64,000 nucleotides of DNA from Mesobacterium pallidum (lineage in GTDB: Bacteria; Pseudomonadota; Alphaproteobacteria; Rhodobacterales; Rhodobacteraceae), in NCBI RefSeq assembly GCF_019966535.1, contig NZ_JAIMID010000001.1, forward strand, positions 496,001-560,000, read 5' to 3'. Made by a program: the position numbers and the translations under genes. The notes below the pieces were generated by a model, which made no database searches, had not been told where the DNA came from, and saw only the letters and a program-made list of their open reading frames with translations. Numbering within the stretch: the stretch's first letter is position 1; each line of letters starts with the position of its first letter. Shown here piece by piece: positions 63,633-64,000 of the stretch.

Positions 63633-64000
63633 TCATCCTAATACGGAAAGCGGTTGAAAGATCGGCCCGTCGGGGCCGTCGCTGAAATGCGCGCGCAGGC
63701 CGAAGGCGCGGGCCAGCAGGTCCGGCGTCAGCACCTCTTGCGGGGTGCCATCCGCCTCTTTCCGGCCCCGGGCCATGACCACCAGGCGCGAGCAATGACG
63801 GGCGGCGAGGCCCAGGTCATGCAGCGCGGCGATGATCGTGTGACCCTCGGCGGCGAGGGTGGCGAAGGCCTCCATCGTGGCGATCTGCGCGGCGGGGTCG
63901 AGCCCGGCGATGGGTTCGTCCGCCATCAAGAGCGGCGTGTCCTGCGCCAGGGCGCGGGCGATCAGCACGCGGGCCTGTTCGCCGCCCGAGAGCCGGGTGG
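63633..64000 (-). CDS. ABC transporter ATPase, iron/heme-type, C-terminal part (cut by window end)
   Basis: Only about 121 C-terminal residues are in the window. Visible are the signature TRLSGGEQARVLIARALAQ, Walker B LLMADEPIAGLD and the H-loop ALHDLG. The pattern is that of FepC/HmuV ATPases of iron-siderophore, heme or cobalamin uptake. Position before exbB-exbD-exbD-tonB supports TonB-dependent uptake. The permease and binding-protein genes would lie beyond the window. Confidence 0.82.
   Translation of the reverse strand, partial: TRLSGGEQARVLIARALAQDTPLLMADEPIAGLDPAAQIATMEAFATLAAEGHTIIAALHDLGLAARHCSRLVVMARGRKEADGTPQEVLTPDLLARAFGLRAHFSDGPDGPIFQPLSVLG

Overview
The window is very GC-rich DNA from an alphaproteobacterium, most probably of the Rhodobacteraceae/Roseobacter group. 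The protein sequences (glycine-cleavage operon, propionyl-CoA synthetase, NADP-malic enzyme with a phosphotransacetylase-like tail, YcjX/DUF697 pair, DUF1127 protein), the dense 4-bp gene overlaps, and two group-specific signatures support this: TTTGCAAA operators and anti-Shine-Dalgarno 'cuckoo' RNA hairpins. No phage, IS element, CRISPR array, tRNA or rRNA was seen. The content is chromosomal housekeeping, with the unusual material in the intergenic spaces.

Layout. 1-9.1 kb: end of a guanine deaminase gene, mgtE-fthC, a YmdB phosphodiesterase with a DMT exporter, two converging DASS/SLC13 transporters with RCK_C domains, and yebC. 9.2-15 kb: dienelactone-hydrolase-like enzyme, LysE exporter, EamA transporter, alpha/beta hydrolase, a small membrane protein overlapping DUF817, and a TetR regulator. 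15.3-25.6 kb: glyA and NAD kinase (divergent), amidase, DUF4396, Tat-exported metallo-beta-lactamase, propionyl-CoA synthetase behind a TTTGCAAA cluster, and malic enzyme. 25.7-33.2 kb: membrane protein, then the overlapping salvage operon cdd-deoA-deoB-add, an opposed arsR-permease pair, and upp. 33.2-41.9 kb: SPOR protein, an M48-like protein lacking the zinc motif, thpR, MFS, gltX, DUF2254, ChaC and an NsrR-like regulator with an FNR-type box. 42-46.7 kb: tandem glycine riboswitch and gcvT-gcvH-gcvP. 47.1-60.1 kb: inositol monophosphatase family protein, YbbAP-like ABC exporter divergent from a TesA-like esterase, SRAP protein lacking Cys2, VIT1, GFA, YcjX-GNAT-DUF697, and valS. 60.3-61.0 kb: DUF1127 gene followed by eleven anti-SD hairpins. 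61.2-64 kb: TonB-ExbD-ExbD-ExbB and the end of an iron/heme-type ABC ATPase.

Functional links. fthC, glyA and gcvTHP form a one-carbon/glycine group. cdd-deoA-deoB-add plus upp recover bases and pentose phosphates. prpE (and possibly maeB) handles propionate. exbB/exbD/tonB energise outer-membrane uptake for the adjoining ABC importer.

The best candidate for a little-described system is the DUF1127 gene with its 3' array at 60.32-60.81 kb. It resembles the CcaF1/CcsR arrangement of Rhodobacter sphaeroides, but is built from three-hairpin modules of about 137 nt separated by A/U-rich linkers. A second, separate feature is an interspersed intergenic repeat family with about two dozen copies, all outside genes.
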